Shown one piece after another: positions 62,216 to 64,000 of a stretch of 64,000 bases of DNA (its first letter is position 1; every line of letters starts with the position of its first letter). A program made the position numbers and the translations under genes. The DNA is from Fidelibacterota bacterium (lineage in GTDB: Bacteria; Fidelibacterota; Marinisomatia; SCGC-AAA003-L08; GCA-2689995): NCBI GenBank assembly GCA_002689995.1, contig NZIV01000063.1, positions 21,010 through 85,009 of the forward strand, given 5' to 3'. The notes beneath the pieces were generated by a model, which searched no databases, was not told where the DNA came from, and worked only from the letters and a program-made list of their open reading frames with translations.

Positions 62216-64000
62216 ATGAATAATGTATATATAACCTCCCATGGTATTTTTTTACCTGGTAATCCTATAAAAAATGAAAATATTGAAAAATATTTAGGAA
62301 TGATTAATGGTAAACCATCCCGAACTAGAAAAAAAATATTAAAACAAAATCAAATTCAAACAAGATATTATGCTATTGATGAAAATCAAAATACGCTTTA
62401 TTCAAATGCTGACTTAGCAATAAAAGCAATTAATAGATGTATAAATAATTCTAATATTTTGCAGAATGATATAAACTTTTTAGCAACTGCAACCTCCCAA
62501 GGCGACTTACCAATTCCTGGATTTGCAAGTATGGTACATGGAAAATCTAAAATAGGAGAATGTGAAATAGCTTCCTATCAATCAGTGTGTGCCGCAAGTA
62601 TGATGGCAATAAAAAATGCATATCATCAAGTCAAAATAAATGATAAAATAAATGCAATAGCCTGTGGTAGTGAAATCCCGAGTAGATTATTCAAAAGTTC
62701 AAGGTATGAAAATCAAAAAAGAAAACTATCATTAGAAGAAGACTTTTTAAGATGGATGCTTTCAGATGGATCCGGATCAATTTTATTACAATCTAAACCT
62801 AGTAAAACAAATATTTCATTTAAAATTGAATGGATTGATATAAAATCTTATGCACATAATTATGAAACGTGCATGTATGCTGGTACAAATAATCCAAATC
62901 AATCTTATTCATGGTTAGACTATAAAAATTTTGAAGAGGCAGCAATAGATGGTGCAATTAATCTAAGACAAAATTTAAAACTTGTCAATAATATGGTTAA
63001 AGTTGGTGTCGACCACTTTTTTAAATTAATGGACCAAGGTTTATTAAATACAAATGAAATTGATCATTTGTTATGCCATTATTCTTCTCATTCTTTTAAA
63101 CAGCCTATTTTAGATTTACTAGATAAGGGAGGAGGATTAATTCCAGAAAATAAGTGGTTTACAAATTTATATTCAAAAGGTAATACTGGATCTGCATCAA
63201 TTTTTATTATGATGGAAGAATTTATTTCAAAAAAGATTCCAAAACATGGTGATAAAGTGTTGATGATGGTCCCTGAAAGTGGAAGATTTATTTCTTCTTT
63301 TATGTTATGTACAGTTCTTTATCCAAAAAAGATAACTCTTAGTAATATTTCAAAAGAAAAAATATCTGCACCAAAGCTTCAAATTGGAAATTCCAAAGTA
63401 CAAGAATGGCTGGTTAGACAATTAACACAAATTTGGATTGATTATGAATCGAAATTAAATAAAATACCAATTGTTAGAAAAATTAATGAATCTACAATTA
63501 CACTTAAAGAATACAGAAAATTATTACTTAACTTAAGGCAACAAGTGGTGGATGGGGCACAATGGATTGCAAGAGCTGCATCTAATGTAAGTGTTGATTT
63601 TTTTGAATCTAGATCAGCATTTATTTCTCATGCAAGAGAAGAGCATCGAGACTTTAGAATGTTAGAAAAAAACTATACTGCTTGTGGTGGAGATATAAAA
63701 AAGATTCAAAATACAGAAAAAAATATTGGTAGTGAAGCACTATCAGCCTGGATGTTCCATCGTGCAAGCCAACCCAATCCCTTCGATTTATTGGGTGCAA
63801 TGTTTATAATTGAAGGAATGGGTAATAATATAGCAGGTAATTGGGGTAAAAAAATTAAATCACATTTAAATCTTGAAAATGAACAAATTTCTTTTATGAC
63901 TTACCACAGTTCTGCAGATGAAAATCATTTTGAAAGATTAGAACTAGCATTATCATCAAACTTATTAACAGATGAAATTGCAAAATCAATTGCAAAAACT
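62216..64000 (+). CDS. Fusion of ketoacyl-ACP synthase III (FabH/OleA type) and heme-oxygenase-like di-iron domain, 3' partial
   Basis: The frame from ATG 62216 is open for 595 codons to the window end. Residues 1 to about 365 form a thiolase-fold ketosynthase III with the triad C125 ('QSVCAASMMAIKN'), H288 ('LLCHYSSHSFK') and N323 ('SKGNTGSASIFIMMEEF'). After a linker, about 400-595 is all-helical with the ligand pattern of heme-oxygenase-like di-iron oxidases (HDO): 'FISHAREEHRDFRMLEKNY' (H472, E475/E476, H477), E533 in 'MFIIEGMGNNIAG' and H564-x3-D568-x2-H571 in 'YHSSADENHFERL'. HDO relatives decarboxylate or cleave acyl or amino acids (for example UndA, CADD). This suggests one protein that makes a 3-keto or condensed acyl product and oxidises it. 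Confidence 0.85.
   Translation, partial: MNNVYITSHGIFLPGNPIKNENIEKYLGMINGKPSRTRKKILKQNQIQTRYYAIDENQNTLYSNADLAIKAINRCINNSNILQNDINFLATATSQGDLPIPGFASMVHGKSKIGECEIASYQSVCAASMMAIKNAYHQVKINDKINAIACGSEIPSRLFKSSRYENQKRKLSLEEDFLRWMLSDGSGSILLQSKPSKTNISFKIEWIDIKSYAHNYETCMYAGTNNPNQSYSWLDYKNFEEAAIDGAINLRQNLKLVNNMVKVGVDHFFKLMDQGLLNTNEIDHLLCHYSSHSFKQPILDLLDKGGGLIPENKWFTNLYSKGNTGSASIFIMMEEFISKKIPKHGDKVLMMVPESGRFISSFMLCTVLYPKKITLSNISKEKISAPKLQIGNSKVQEWLVRQLTQIWIDYESKLNKIPIVRKINESTITLKEYRKLLLNLRQQVVDGAQWIARAASNVSVDFFESRSAFISHAREEHRDFRMLEKNYTACGGDIKKIQNTEKNIGSEALSAWMFHRASQPNPFDLLGAMFIIEGMGNNIAGNWGKKIKSHLNLENEQISFMTYHSSADENHFERLELALSSNLLTDEIAKSIAKT

Noticed and set aside
1-64000. CRISPR arrays, IS elements, tRNA and rRNA genes
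   Set aside because: No regularly spaced repeats, no transposase, no terminal inverted repeats, no tRNA T-arm-like GGTTCGAATCC pattern and no rRNA signature were recognised by eye; a covariance-model scan would be decisive.

Overview
The window is very AT-rich, densely packed and syntenic-looking bacterial DNA. Several marks point to a marine FCB-group bacterium, most likely a Marinimicrobia (SAR406)-type lineage. These are secreted proteins ending in dockerin-like repeats, one protein ending in a Por-secretion (T9SS type A) sorting domain, 'GCTxxxACNYxxxAxxDDGTC' repeats, SusC/CarboxypepD-type TonB receptors, the menaquinone pathway, and frequent TTG (sometimes CTG) starts. The lineage is an inference from protein style only. 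No rRNA, tRNA, IS element or CRISPR array was found.

Layout. (1) 1-8.3 kb: flagellar export gate and polar-number genes fliO-fliP-fliQ-fliR-flhB-flhA-flhF-flhG, an unknown membrane protein and sigma-28 (fliA), all on one strand and mostly overlapping; two small unknown proteins, a histidine kinase and a GAF/pseudo-kinase protein follow. (2) 10.4-13.6 kb: an Eis-like acetyltransferase, a T9SS cargo protein and RmuC. (3) 13.7-17.9 kb: a metal (probably zinc) module with a TonB receptor, a His/Asp/Glu-rich lipoprotein, a Fur/Zur-type regulator, a MerC-like protein and a small candidate selenoprotein. (4) 18-22 kb: menaquinone genes (ubiE/menG, menF, menD). (5) 22-32 kb: exporter, amidohydrolase, dockerin protein, two sterol-desaturase-like enzymes, YjbQ, a TonB receptor and an aldo/keto reductase. 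(6) 32-41 kb: a thioredoxin/TPR selenoprotein lipoprotein, 2H phosphoesterase-like, AroQ-like and Nudix proteins, a PfkB kinase, a TPR lipoprotein, a choice-of-anchor B protein, miaA, and two tandem secreted selenoproteins. (7) 41-44 kb: an MGMT remnant, citrate synthase, thyA and folA. (8) 44-52 kb: a ten-gene leftward run carrying a variant System I cytochrome c maturation set (ccmE-F-H-I-A-B-C-D) followed by a penicillin acylase homologue. (9) 52-57 kb: a DMT transporter and an NtrB/NtrC-like two-component pair. (10) 57-61 kb: uncharacterised envelope proteins behind a likely sigma-54 promoter. (11) 61-64 kb: a cytochrome P450 and a ketosynthase III fused to a heme-oxygenase-like di-iron domain, running off the window.

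The most striking content is selenocysteine use that a standard gene caller breaks. Three, probably four, genes contain in-frame TGA exactly where thioredoxin-like or metal-binding Cys is expected (UAGU, WUPAC, UGWC and a C-terminal GUGGCC). Each is followed at 16-26 nt by a hairpin with a small G-bearing loop, as expected of bacterial SECIS elements. The three confident ones are secreted or lipoproteins; two are tandem and two carry dockerin-like C-termini. A second strong candidate for new biology is the KAS III-HDO fusion beside a P450.
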